Positions 9,482-17,718 of a DNA stretch of 64,000 nt are shown piece after piece (within the stretch, counting starts at the first letter, position 1; each line of letters begins with the position of its first letter). Source of the DNA: Stentor roeselii (taxonomy: Eukaryota; Ciliophora; Heterotrichea; Heterotrichida; Stentoridae). The position numbers and the translations under genes are program-made. The notes under the pieces were generated by a model. It was not told the origin of the DNA. It did not search any database and saw nothing but the letters and a program-made list of their open reading frames with translations. The DNA lies in assembly GCA_006503475.1 (NCBI GenBank), contig RSEH01000145.1:1-64000 (forward strand). The letters are read 5' to 3'.

Positions 9482-10027
9482 ATGGACCTGTCACGATGTA
9501 AACTCGTGCGCAATGCAAAATGTAAACAAATCGAAACTAACTGCTACTCAGGTCACTGGTCCAGCGCTGAGATGCACCCAAGAACACCTATAAAATCTTT
9601 AACCCCATCAAAATCAGTATCAAAAGCAACTCGCAGCTTACAAGAAGGAAATTTTCGAGTCTTTTCAAAACAAACAGTTTCTTCAAATTTTTCTCCTGAA
9701 AAAAAAACTCTTGTTGTTCTTCCAAGTCTTGAAAATTTGAACTTGTTTAGAAGTCTTCCAAAGTCACGCCCGTTGATTAGTGTGAAAAAATCAACTGAAA
9801 AAGAAATAAAACCGATTGACTGGGTTCAGCCGTTTTATCGACTTGGCTTTGTTGGAGGCATGTTTTCACAAATTAAGGAAAAAAATAAGGTGCAGGTTAG
9901 TCGAGAGGTAAAAATTGAAAAAGAACTGAAAATTGATCATTCTTTTGATGAGATGTTTTTTGAGTATAAAGAACCTTATTTGCAGTATATTTTAGAGAAA
10001 AAGATTAAAAAAATTAATGATCATTAG
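9482..10027 (+). CDS. Hypothetical protein, 181 aa
   Basis: ATG at 9482, 16 bp after the previous stop. The first 70 residues contain several Cys and many Ser/Thr/Pro-Lys motifs (TPIKSLTPSKS), likely disordered and phosphorylatable. Later there is a WVQPFYRLGFVGGMF segment and a Lys/Glu-rich helical C-terminus ending KKINDH. No family is recognised. Its last 14 bp overlap the end of the convergent gene at 10014, and the two proteins both end NDH because the shared sequence around the stops is partly palindromic (aatgatcatt). Confidence 0.6.
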   Translation: MDLSRCKLVRNAKCKQIETNCYSGHWSSAEMHPRTPIKSLTPSKSVSKATRSLQEGNFRVFSKQTVSSNFSPEKKTLVVLPSLENLNLFRSLPKSRPLISVKKSTEKEIKPIDWVQPFYRLGFVGGMFSQIKEKNKVQVSREVKIEKELKIDHSFDEMFFEYKEPYLQYILEKKIKKINDH

Positions 10028-10829
10028 CTAATGTGTATACGTCTTTTAAGGTGAATGGGAAAGGGATTGCTTGGGAGCTTATTAGGAAGTAGGTTAGAAT
10101 GTCTCGGGAACCTTGGGATAAGTCACGGTTTTCACTTGTTTGAAGAGATTTCAAACGTGCCCAGAGATCAGGTGATAGGTTTGAAGCGATACTGTCAGTT
10201 TTGTCGTTTTCGATTAGCACTTGAAGAGATGTTAGAAGTTTTAATAGAGTTTCTTCTTTTGCGTTATGGAAAAGTACTTCAAAAGCAGGCAGGAGTGGCT
10301 TGAAGTCTGACTTTGAAAGTGACTCCATGGTTAAAGCTGACTCAAATACCAGGTCTGTCAAAGATTCTAAGAGGACTGGAGGAATTCTGCGATTTTTATA
10401 GATTCCTGAGATTTTTTCAATGAATAGCAAAATTTGATGTATTTTTTCCCAGTCATTCGTTTTCCGGTACCTTAGACTTCGACTATAGTTTATGAGATTC
10501 TGAGATAAAATCATGTGAAAATTATGATTGCACTCGTTTTTATCGATTTCGATTTGAAGGTAGTCAAGGGCGTGTTTTCCTTTATTTAAACCGATTTTCA
10601 TATATAAGTGGCATCGATGAAGGGCAAAAACATTTGTGTAAAATTGATTGAAATCCCAGTCAATTCCTTTGAAAAAAAGAAAAGTCACTAAATAAAAGTC
10701 ACCTAATCCTCCAGTAAAAACTGTTAAGAACCCATAAGTACCTCCTGCTCTTCTTTCTCTTTTAAATGCTTGATTTTTAGCTCTCTTCATATCTTGGTCG
10801 AAGCCGAAGGTCTGCTGAAATTTTCCCAT
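10014..10829 (-). CDS. Hypothetical helical-repeat protein, 271 aa
   Basis: ATG at 10829 opens a 271-residue frame. The N-terminus is basic (KRAKNQAFKRERRAGG). Most of the rest reads as paired amphipathic helices typical of an alpha-solenoid (PVLLESLTDLVFESALTM, KPLLPAFEVLFHNAKEE, LLKLLTSLQVLIEND). I do not recognise a specific family. It starts 9 bp downstream of the OSCP1 stop on the same strand and overlaps the convergent gene at its own 3' end by 14 bp. Confidence 0.6.
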   Translation of the reverse strand: MGKFQQTFGFDQDMKRAKNQAFKRERRAGGTYGFLTVFTGGLGDFYLVTFLFFKGIDWDFNQFYTNVFALHRCHLYMKIGLNKGKHALDYLQIEIDKNECNHNFHMILSQNLINYSRSLRYRKTNDWEKIHQILLFIEKISGIYKNRRIPPVLLESLTDLVFESALTMESLSKSDFKPLLPAFEVLFHNAKEETLLKLLTSLQVLIENDKTDSIASNLSPDLWARLKSLQTSENRDLSQGSRDILTYFLISSQAIPFPFTLKDVYTLANDH

Positions 10830-10838
10830 TTCTATTAA

Positions 10839-11882
10839 CTACAACAGATCTAATAACTCGTCATCGTCAGTGGTTTTCTGACCAATTTTACTTTCTTCCA
10901 AATCTTTGGCGAACTTCTCGATGATTGAGTTGTTTATAGTTGATGAAATAGTCGCAACTGAATGCTCTTTGAATTCAATATTGACATCATTAAACAACTG
11001 AACCTGTCCAAATTCCTCATCTTGAGGACGAATCATTGATGCTAAGCTATCAAGTTCCCATTTAGCTACTGCTCCTCTGTCTTTTTCTATCACTTCTGAA
11101 ATTGGTTGAGATTTCACTTCTTCGATTACTTGCTGACGCTCTGGATCGTACATGTTGTTTCCTAGATCTGTCTGGACTTGAAGAGGGTGGCGAGTTGATA
11201 ATGAGCTTCTTTTGTATTTTTGAGTATTTGATAGGATTTTATACTCTTCTGATTTTCCGTGAATCAGCTTACCTGGAATGTCTGACTGAGGAATCCCTTC
11301 AGAAGTAGGAATTTTCATAGTTCCATCAGGCAATTGAAGTCCAGTGTGAATAAACATAGTAACTTTAACCAGTCTATTCTGAAAAAACCTAAGCAAAGCC
11401 TGCTTAATCCTATTAAAAACAGCAGAGCTCAGATTAGAATAAATCTTGACAAGTTTTTCACTGGTGCAGTTTAACAAAGCAAGACATTCCTTCGCAGTAG
11501 TGAGAGTTGAAAGTTCTTGAATATGATTCAAAGTCAATTTTAAAAGCTGCTCAGGGTAAGCCAAGTTCAAGATCTGCATCTTGACTCCCATCAACATCAG
11601 GTCAAATAACTTGTTCATGCTGGAGGTCTGGAGTTTCATTATCGAACTTTGAGCTATTTTGTCAAAAACTTGACGAGTTGAAGTCATTGAATACAACTGC
11701 TGAGGAACCAGAAGTTCTCTGATGAACTCTTCTGAGAAAAGATGCCGGATCACGTCGCTTCTCACTTTATCGGCTTTGTCTACTGGGATCTTCTGGGCTA
11801 GGAGACGTTGGTTTAGAATGTAGATCATTTCACCACCCATGTTGATGATTAGGAAGGGAAGAGCAAGAGAATGTCCAGACAT
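10839..11882 (-). CDS. OSCP1: OSCP1 (organic solute carrier partner 1) homologue
   Basis: A single frame of 347 residues starts at ATG 11882. The N-terminus has the strongly conserved family block: LPFLIINMGGEMIYILNQRL followed by AQKIPVDKA. Further conserved parts are FIRELLVPQQLYS, IAQSSIMKLQTSSMNKLFDLM, and a C-terminal half with AVFNRIKQALLRFFQNRLVKV and IPTSEGIPQSDIPGKL. Human OSCP1 (NOR1) has about the same size. It was described as promoting organic solute transport, and the family tends to occur in ciliated lineages. The role in this organism is unknown. The tail after residue 250 is acidic and variable. Confidence 0.92.
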   Translation of the reverse strand: MSGHSLALPFLIINMGGEMIYILNQRLLAQKIPVDKADKVRSDVIRHLFSEEFIRELLVPQQLYSMTSTRQVFDKIAQSSIMKLQTSSMNKLFDLMLMGVKMQILNLAYPEQLLKLTLNHIQELSTLTTAKECLALLNCTSEKLVKIYSNLSSAVFNRIKQALLRFFQNRLVKVTMFIHTGLQLPDGTMKIPTSEGIPQSDIPGKLIHGKSEEYKILSNTQKYKRSSLSTRHPLQVQTDLGNNMYDPERQQVIEEVKSQPISEVIEKDRGAVAKWELDSLASMIRPQDEEFGQVQLFNDVNIEFKEHSVATISSTINNSIIEKFAKDLEESKIGQKTTDDDELLDLL

Positions 11883-11918
11883 ATTATTGAATCATTAATC
11901 CCTTAATCACTCTGAATA

Positions 11919-12707
11919 CTACATTTTACTATTCCTCGGTTTAGGCGTGGAGCTATTTTCCCTTGAAGTGGCATTAGAGTCCAAACTAGTATCCAAATTG
12001 ACACTTCGACTAGAAAAGCTTCCACAAGAAAACTCGCTCGACCTGTCAGTCTCATCACCTTCAGACATATTAAATCCCCTTTCATGAGCGAAGACCCGAT
12101 TGGCTGATTTGAGTTGTGTGTACAAATCCTTATCTACTTACCAAGTACATTTTTTTATTTCAGACTTTGCCGAAGTGATTTGAATTTTGATTTGTGTCAA
12201 GTTTCCTTCTAATATCTTAACGTGTTGCTTTCCTTTGTTGATTTCTCGACTGTTTTCTGAGTCGCTGCTGAAGGACGAGTCGGTGATGGTCTCCTCTGTG
12301 TCGTGGTTTCTTGGAGACTCTAAATTGTTTCGTCTTTGGCTGGGTTTTTATTACAACTTGTCGTTTAAAGCTTTTGCTAGTTGTCGGCTCATTGTATTGA
12401 CGATGAACTCTTGTTCTTGTTCTAAAGCATTCTCGATCTCGATCTTTTCTTGTAATAGTCTTTGAAGGGAAACGTGTAGCATGTTGTTTATGTATTCTTC
12501 TTCTCTTTCTAAGGCTATCAGAATCGACTCCTGGTCTTTTCGGTTTAGGGGAAGCTTGTGGGTTGGCATTAGGCATGCTTGTCTTTTCTAGATGGTTTTT
12601 ACGATTAACTCATTTTCGAAAGATTTCAGCCTAAGTTTTTCTTCAAGTATTTTATTTTTATTCCTTTCAGCTTCCAAAGCGATTTTAAGTTCTTGCAAAT
12701 TTTCCAT
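11919..12707 (-). CDS. CCDC6-like coiled-coil protein, four exons
   Basis: Exons 12707-12603, 12587-12355, 12339-12149 and 12133-11919 give 247 residues. Residues 1-35 are a coiled coil. About 60-105 carries the family hallmark: EREEEYINNMLHVSLQRLLQ leads into EKIEIENALEQEQEFIVNTM. It closely follows the CCDC6 pattern (an EEEF..N.L.. block, then ELE..LEQEQE..VN). A Ser-rich middle is followed by a second coil and a Ser/Thr-rich tail ending PRNSKM. CCDC6 in animals is a coiled-coil protein with roles in the DNA-damage response; function here is inferred only from similarity. Read without splicing, the gene breaks into several short frames with false starts. Confidence 0.8.
12134..12148 (-). 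other. 15-nt intron 3 of the CCDC6-like gene
   Basis: Minus-strand gtacttggtaagtag. Removal joins AAA T to AT AAG (Lys-Tyr-Lys) and keeps the frame to the stop at 11919. A GTAAG lies inside it, but only the outer GT gives the standard length. Confidence 0.75.
12340..12354 (-). other. 15-nt intron 2 of the CCDC6-like gene
   Basis: Minus-strand gtaataaaaacccag. It removes an in-frame TAA TAA right after the conserved coiled coil and opens a further 64 codons. Confidence 0.8.
12588..12602 (-). other. 15-nt intron 1 of the CCDC6-like gene
   Basis: Minus-strand gtaaaaaccatctag, between complete codons (ATC|AAA). It joins the start exon, which has a good ATG context, to the conserved coiled-coil exon. 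Confidence 0.82.
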
Positions 12708-12789
12708 TATTAATATAATAAACCTGCTAAAATTCCTAAAACCCTTCAAAAGATCAAAAAACTAAAAATTCAAACCAATTAAAAATGAT

Positions 12790-13647
12790 TTATTTGTAAA
12801 AAGCGATATAAAAATAAGAATAGTCTAGTTTCAAAGTCTTATTGAAAACCACTTTCTCATCATCAACCAAAACCTTACTTCTCGGAAAGTAAATCGTATA
12901 ATGCCCATGATGCAGTGCTTTACTCCGATGAAGAATCACCGCTTCCAACAGAAAAGCCTTTTTATTGATATAAATAGTATCAGGCAAAGCAACCTTATTC
13001 CAGATTTTCGAAGGTTTTCCACGTGAGTTAATCGCGAATCTCATAATCCGAACAGTCAAAATCTTCGGAGCCTTCATTAAACTCCTACAAAGCATCAAGA
13101 ACCCTTTTCCACAATTCGAACAAATCTCGTCTATCGGGTCTAAAGTCAAATCCAGTTGTTCTTGCAATGATTTTCCATTCAAAGACATCATCACTGAGCA
13201 GTCTTTTCTTGCAACAGCAGGACTGGAATATTGACAAAGTTCACAAATCCTTTTGCATTGGTATTCAAAAGTGAATTTTTCGCTTTGCATCATTGGAAGG
13301 ATTGTCATGAAAAACTCAAAAGCGTCTTCTTGAATGTTTTGATGATCCCAAAGGTTTTTTATTTCGTAAATCGCGTTTTTAGGGCAAATCAGGTTTTTTT
13401 GACCGGTTGAAAGAGTTCTAAGGAAAGAGGAAAGCTCGCATCCTACCTTTCGTGTTGAGTGAATGTTCAGGTGAGCCACTGCTTGGAAGACTGAGCTCAT
13501 GTAGCAGGAATTTCCGATGTTTATTATTCCGCTTTTTCTTGTGATCGCTTTTTCTTGAAGGGAAACTGGACTGCTTTTGCTTTTCTTGAAAGGTTTTTTA
13601 TCATCGATTAATTTTGAATGGTCTTCTTCGCACTGTTTTTTCCCCAT
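12790..13647 (-). CDS. Small ubiquitin-specific protease (USP, C19 family)
   Basis: ATG at 13647, 285 residues. The Cys box GIINIGNSCYMSSVFQAV (about residues 40-57) holds the catalytic Cys. QEDAFEFF is the USP signature after it. Two CxxC pairs (CELC, CSNC) form the usual zinc site in the fingers. The His box is HHGHYTIYF, followed by the VDDEKV segment that precedes the C-terminal strands. It is nearly a bare catalytic core, shorter than most USPs, with a 35-residue Lys/Ser-rich N-terminus and no extra domain. It should remove ubiquitin from substrates; no substrate can be inferred. All catalytic residues are present. Confidence 0.88.
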   Translation of the reverse strand: MGKKQCEEDHSKLIDDKKPFKKSKSSPVSLQEKAITRKSGIINIGNSCYMSSVFQAVAHLNIHSTRKVGCELSSFLRTLSTGQKNLICPKNAIYEIKNLWDHQNIQEDAFEFFMTILPMMQSEKFTFEYQCKRICELCQYSSPAVARKDCSVMMSLNGKSLQEQLDLTLDPIDEICSNCGKGFLMLCRSLMKAPKILTVRIMRFAINSRGKPSKIWNKVALPDTIYINKKAFLLEAVILHRSKALHHGHYTIYFPRSKVLVDDEKVVFNKTLKLDYSYFYIAFYK

Positions 13648-13880
13648 TTAAGAATTTTAGAGATTTTTGGGGATTTTGGATTTGGTTTTAGAAGTTTATG
13701 GTTTTAATGATGATGACTTTGTATTAAATTTTTAGTTATCTTTAAAATATTTACAAGAAAAAAGATTCTTTATCATCATATTTATAATCAATAGTAAATA
13801 ATTCAAAGCTTGTTTCACTTAAATCCACCAATTTAAATAATTACTGAGCACCTTCCCCTATCAAAGCCCTTCAACATCAA

Positions 13881-16838
13881 CTATTGCAATAATTTATTTA
13901 AATACTGATGATTTTCCACTCTAACAACCTTAAAAGCTTCTTGAATTCCATAAATCCTCAAAAACCCTTCAACACAACTTTTGATCTTCTCGTGAACAGC
14001 TTTCGAGCAACATCCTGAAGCACCGATTCTTAAAATAGCATTAAAAACTTCGAAGTCGATTAAAAGTTCTTGAAACTGATTTGCGACAAAATTGACAAAA
14101 ACTTCATTCGCCTTCTCAGCCGCATTGATTTTAAAGACAGGCAAAAACCGAGCAAGCCATCTTAAAATACCTTCAACTCTGAGAGCCTCCTGATGGAAAA
14201 GTGCTAAAAAGCAAACAGCAGCAAGAGCCCATTGAACGACTTTTCTCTTGGAACGATCATTTCCAGTAGTTTGAACTATGAACTCCATTCCCGTGAAGAC
14301 TTTTTCAGCGAAATCTTTGAATTTGCTACTTTCTAAGGTTTTAGTGCCTTCTATGATAGCCTTGACAGCCTGGATCTGAACCTGAGTATCATTCGAATTA
14401 AGATGAGCAAGTAACAAACAAATAAGACTTTCCAATTTTTCACTAATCATGATATTTCCCGCCACACTTAAAATATCTCCAAAAATAGACAAAGCAAAGA
14501 CTTTATCAGTATTATTACTTGTCTCAGTCAAGTACTTATCAAGAAGACTCATAGATATAAAGTCAAGTATCTGTGCAGTACTCGTGGAATGTGATCGAAA
14601 CATAGACGAAAGTACTTGCGAAGCCGACTGCCTCAATTGATTCGTCGAGCTTCGACTATGAAAGAACTGAACCAAGATATCTCCAAGTATCTCAATTTCC
14701 GACTTTGACAGAAAAGGTTGAACGGGTGCTGAAATAATCCTTTGAAGACTTTGAAGCATTTCAACAAGAGTAGCCACATCCTGCTCATAAGCACAGACCT
14801 GACAGATAGCCACGAAGAACTGCCTCACAAACTTGATAACCCCTTCTTTCGCTTCATTATTGCAAGTTTTCAACACGATTTCTACCAAAACCGCTGAAAT
14901 CGAGCAAGCCAAGGACCTGGCAGCGTCAGAAACGTCATTTACGATGATTTCTATGATTATTTTCGATGTCGTGTTCAAGTAAGCGATAAACGACTCCTGA
15001 GTCGTTTCGATGATCACTAGAAGAGTCTCCAGGTACTCTTCAATATCTTCTCTTTCAGTGGAAACGTACATCAACAGCACTGGGACTATTTCGCCTAAAT
15101 AAAGAGAAAAGTCGCTTTCGAAGTGCCGGGCAAGGGACTTCCAACTGTCAAGAACACAAGATTTAAAGATTTGACTGGAAAAGTCCGCTTCAGATAAACT
15201 TTTCAGCATTAAAAACAAATGAGGAAGGCGAGTTTTTAACACCTTTTTATTTACTGTCTTTCGAAGAGCTATCAATGTGTTCATTGATAGAATCTTGGTG
15301 GTCGGGCTTTGGACTGATGAAAAAACCGAGCAAAGCTCGGAGTAAAAAAAATCGAAGAGTAAAGGATTTGATCGCTTGAAGTAATCAGCTGAGGCTTCAA
15401 TGCATTTTAAGACTGAGTCAACAAGTGATTCAGTTTTAAGAAAATTAAGCAATTTTGGCAAAAAACATTCTTTGGACTCTGGCTGGAGGTCTTGATTTTC
15501 AAGGGTTTTCAGAAGTTCTGTTAAGAGTTCTACGGCTTCTAATTGGATTTGCGGGTGTTGACTCGCAAAGCCAATTATCACTGCTTCTTCCACTGTAAGG
15601 CAATTTTTAATTAGAAATTTCATCTGGAACTTCTTGATAAGGGTTTTGAAGACCCTGATTACAGCTAAGTGGATCTCCTCTGCAGTTTGCATGAGTTGAG
15701 ACTTTAAATGATTGACAAGAACTTCGAATAGTTGAGTTCCGAAGACTTCTCCTGCGGTTTCAGAAAGTAAAACTATTGAAACGTATTTGAATTTTATTGA
15801 GTTTTCAAGGGTTTTTTCCAGGTAGTCTAAAATCGCTTTGGCGAAGGAACCTCTTAGTGCGAGGACTACTCTCGAAACTAGTTTTAAAGTGTTTTTTTCG
15901 TAGTTGATCTCGATTTGGTCTTCTGGTCTGCCGATGACCTGCTCAAGCATTATCCTGAACAGACCGATCATGCCGAAGATCATTTGTTGATTGCTAGTTA
16001 TTTGAGAAGGGTACTCTTCGGTCAGGACTGTCACGAACTCGAGGGCGAGGTACTTGCAAGGAACGTTTTTTGAACTGTTTAAAAGTCTTTCTACGAATTC
16101 AAAGCACCAGAGAAGCTTGTTTTTGAAGAAAAGAGGCTCGGTTTCTGATAAATCTCTTAATGATTCTAACACTTTTTCGCATAAATCGTTGCTTTCTATG
16201 GAAATTATGCTTTTTAGAAGACTTTGAAGAAGACCTATGAAGTATTTTGTTTCTACTGTGGAAAGGACTGATATTACTTGGAGAAAACAGAGGCAGCAAC
16301 TTGTTTTTAGATCGTCTTCTGAACTGAAAAAGTTGTGGAAAAAGACTTGAAATAACCGCTCTTTTGAAATTGAAAGGTCTTCTGAGTAAAAAGCGAAGGT
16401 TTCTAATAGGACTCTAAATCCAGTTGTTATTTGAAAGCTTTTACCATTCAAGGAGTTGCAAAGAGACTGGACAAACTCAGGCCATTTTCCAGAATGTTGT
16501 TTAATCACAATAGCAAGTCGACTCAAGACTTCTGAAAAAATTTTAGAAAACTTCAAAGAAATGGTTTGTAACCCTTCCAATACTAACCGTTGAATGCTTT
16601 TTTGCATACTCGGAGTGAAAGTTTTCCAGAAGCATTCAAAGTTTCTTTTAAGCAAAATGCATGAAAGTGTGACTAAAGAAGTGTCAGTCTGAGAATTCAT
16701 GATCTGTATCAAATTAAGAGTGACATCAGCAGGATCACTTTCGACTAAGTTCTTGTAAAGTGCTTCTGATGCTTGTCTCGTAGAGTTATCAGAGTTCAGC
16801 ATATTCAAAAGAATGCCAGGCAATGATCCAGATTCCAT
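13881..16838 (-). CDS. Importin-beta-type HEAT-repeat nuclear transport receptor
   Basis: About 985 residues from ATG 16838. An in-frame ATG at 16850 is an alternative; I prefer 16838 because of its ataaatATGG context. The N-terminus (LPGILLNMLNSDNSTRQASE) is the first helix pair of importin-beta proteins. It is followed by continuous HEAT-like amphipathic helix pairs to the end (for example QAVKAIIEGTKTL near 830). Length and the early segment LSCILLKRNFECFW fit the importin-4/5 (karyopherin beta-3) group. It should carry cargo through pores with Ran. Another importin of the same group lies at 40931-43717. The start is only 25 bp from that of the divergent gene at 16864. Confidence 0.85.
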   Translation of the reverse strand: MESGSLPGILLNMLNSDNSTRQASEALYKNLVESDPADVTLNLIQIMNSQTDTSLVTLSCILLKRNFECFWKTFTPSMQKSIQRLVLEGLQTISLKFSKIFSEVLSRLAIVIKQHSGKWPEFVQSLCNSLNGKSFQITTGFRVLLETFAFYSEDLSISKERLFQVFFHNFFSSEDDLKTSCCLCFLQVISVLSTVETKYFIGLLQSLLKSIISIESNDLCEKVLESLRDLSETEPLFFKNKLLWCFEFVERLLNSSKNVPCKYLALEFVTVLTEEYPSQITSNQQMIFGMIGLFRIMLEQVIGRPEDQIEINYEKNTLKLVSRVVLALRGSFAKAILDYLEKTLENSIKFKYVSIVLLSETAGEVFGTQLFEVLVNHLKSQLMQTAEEIHLAVIRVFKTLIKKFQMKFLIKNCLTVEEAVIIGFASQHPQIQLEAVELLTELLKTLENQDLQPESKECFLPKLLNFLKTESLVDSVLKCIEASADYFKRSNPLLFDFFYSELCSVFSSVQSPTTKILSMNTLIALRKTVNKKVLKTRLPHLFLMLKSLSEADFSSQIFKSCVLDSWKSLARHFESDFSLYLGEIVPVLLMYVSTEREDIEEYLETLLVIIETTQESFIAYLNTTSKIIIEIIVNDVSDAARSLACSISAVLVEIVLKTCNNEAKEGVIKFVRQFFVAICQVCAYEQDVATLVEMLQSLQRIISAPVQPFLSKSEIEILGDILVQFFHSRSSTNQLRQSASQVLSSMFRSHSTSTAQILDFISMSLLDKYLTETSNNTDKVFALSIFGDILSVAGNIMISEKLESLICLLLAHLNSNDTQVQIQAVKAIIEGTKTLESSKFKDFAEKVFTGMEFIVQTTGNDRSKRKVVQWALAAVCFLALFHQEALRVEGILRWLARFLPVFKINAAEKANEVFVNFVANQFQELLIDFEVFNAILRIGASGCCSKAVHEKIKSCVEGFLRIYGIQEAFKVVRVENHQYLNKLLQ

Positions 16839-16863
16839 ATTTATACACATCACTAACTTTATA

Positions 16864-17697
16864 ATGAACAGAATACTTTCTAGGTCGATATTTTACCTGA
16901 AAAATAAAGAACCGAAAAAATTGTATTCAGATAACAGAGATGCTTATACGTATATGAATCTTTTTTATGCAAATGAAGACTGTTTAAATCAGATTAGGTT
17001 TTATGCTGTCAACTTTAAATACCAGTTTGTTGCTTGGGGGTTAATTTTTGGATATGCTTATTTTTACCTTAAAGAGTCTTGGCGGATGAAGGAACTTTTT
17101 GAGATTAATTATTTGAATCAGCAGCCAGTGAAAGAATACGAGCCCGAAGACTACGACTACAAATTCTGGGAACTCGTAAGAACCAAAAAAACCTCAAAAG
17201 GCGAAATCCTAATCAACTCAGACACAGCAGTAAAAGAAAAGTACCTTCTTATCTACCTAGCCAAAACGACTGACAGTGGTTTATCAATGCAAAGATTTTC
17301 CAGGCTTCAAAAGTACATCACAATGCGAAAAAGTGTTCCTCTCGACTCAGTCTTCATCGGTCTTGACGAAGACATCGACCCAGAGGTTCTAGATGAATAC
17401 GTCGAAAACTACGACAAAACCATAACAGCCGCTTACCCTCAAAATCCAAAAATCCGTGAAAGTCTTGCCAAAGTCTTCTTAAACATCGGTTGTATCTACC
17501 TGATCGAGCGACAAACAGGGAACGTGTTGTCAATAGTCGACCCTCAGAAGCATCCTCTTGAAGCAATGGGAAAAAAGTTCATTTTCATCATTTCAAAGAA
17601 CATGGACTTCCGAATCAGTCAAGAAGTGATCAAAAAAGAATTGAACTTCAAGTCAGGCAAGGATGAAGAACTCTCTGATAAACTTCCTTTATATTAG
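16864..17697 (+). CDS. Single-pass membrane protein, possible SCO1-like fold
   Basis: ATG at 16864, 277 residues. One hydrophobic segment lies near residues 55-75 (FVAWGLIFGYAYFYL). The following soluble part has an alternating strand-helix layout: KYLLIYLAKT, then a helix, PLDSVFIGLDEDIDPEVL, then LNIGCIYLIERQTGNVLSIV, then KKFIFIISKNM. An N-terminal anchor and this order of strands recall the mitochondrial SCO1/SenC thioredoxin fold, but the copper-binding CxxxC is absent. The match is my pattern impression only. It may be an inner-membrane protein of another kind. The DYRK gene follows 21 bp downstream on the same strand. Confidence 0.65.
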   Translation: MNRILSRSIFYLKNKEPKKLYSDNRDAYTYMNLFYANEDCLNQIRFYAVNFKYQFVAWGLIFGYAYFYLKESWRMKELFEINYLNQQPVKEYEPEDYDYKFWELVRTKKTSKGEILINSDTAVKEKYLLIYLAKTTDSGLSMQRFSRLQKYITMRKSVPLDSVFIGLDEDIDPEVLDEYVENYDKTITAAYPQNPKIRESLAKVFLNIGCIYLIERQTGNVLSIVDPQKHPLEAMGKKFIFIISKNMDFRISQEVIKKELNFKSGKDEELSDKLPLY

Positions 17698-17718
17698 ATA
17701 TTCTTACGTTATTTAAAA

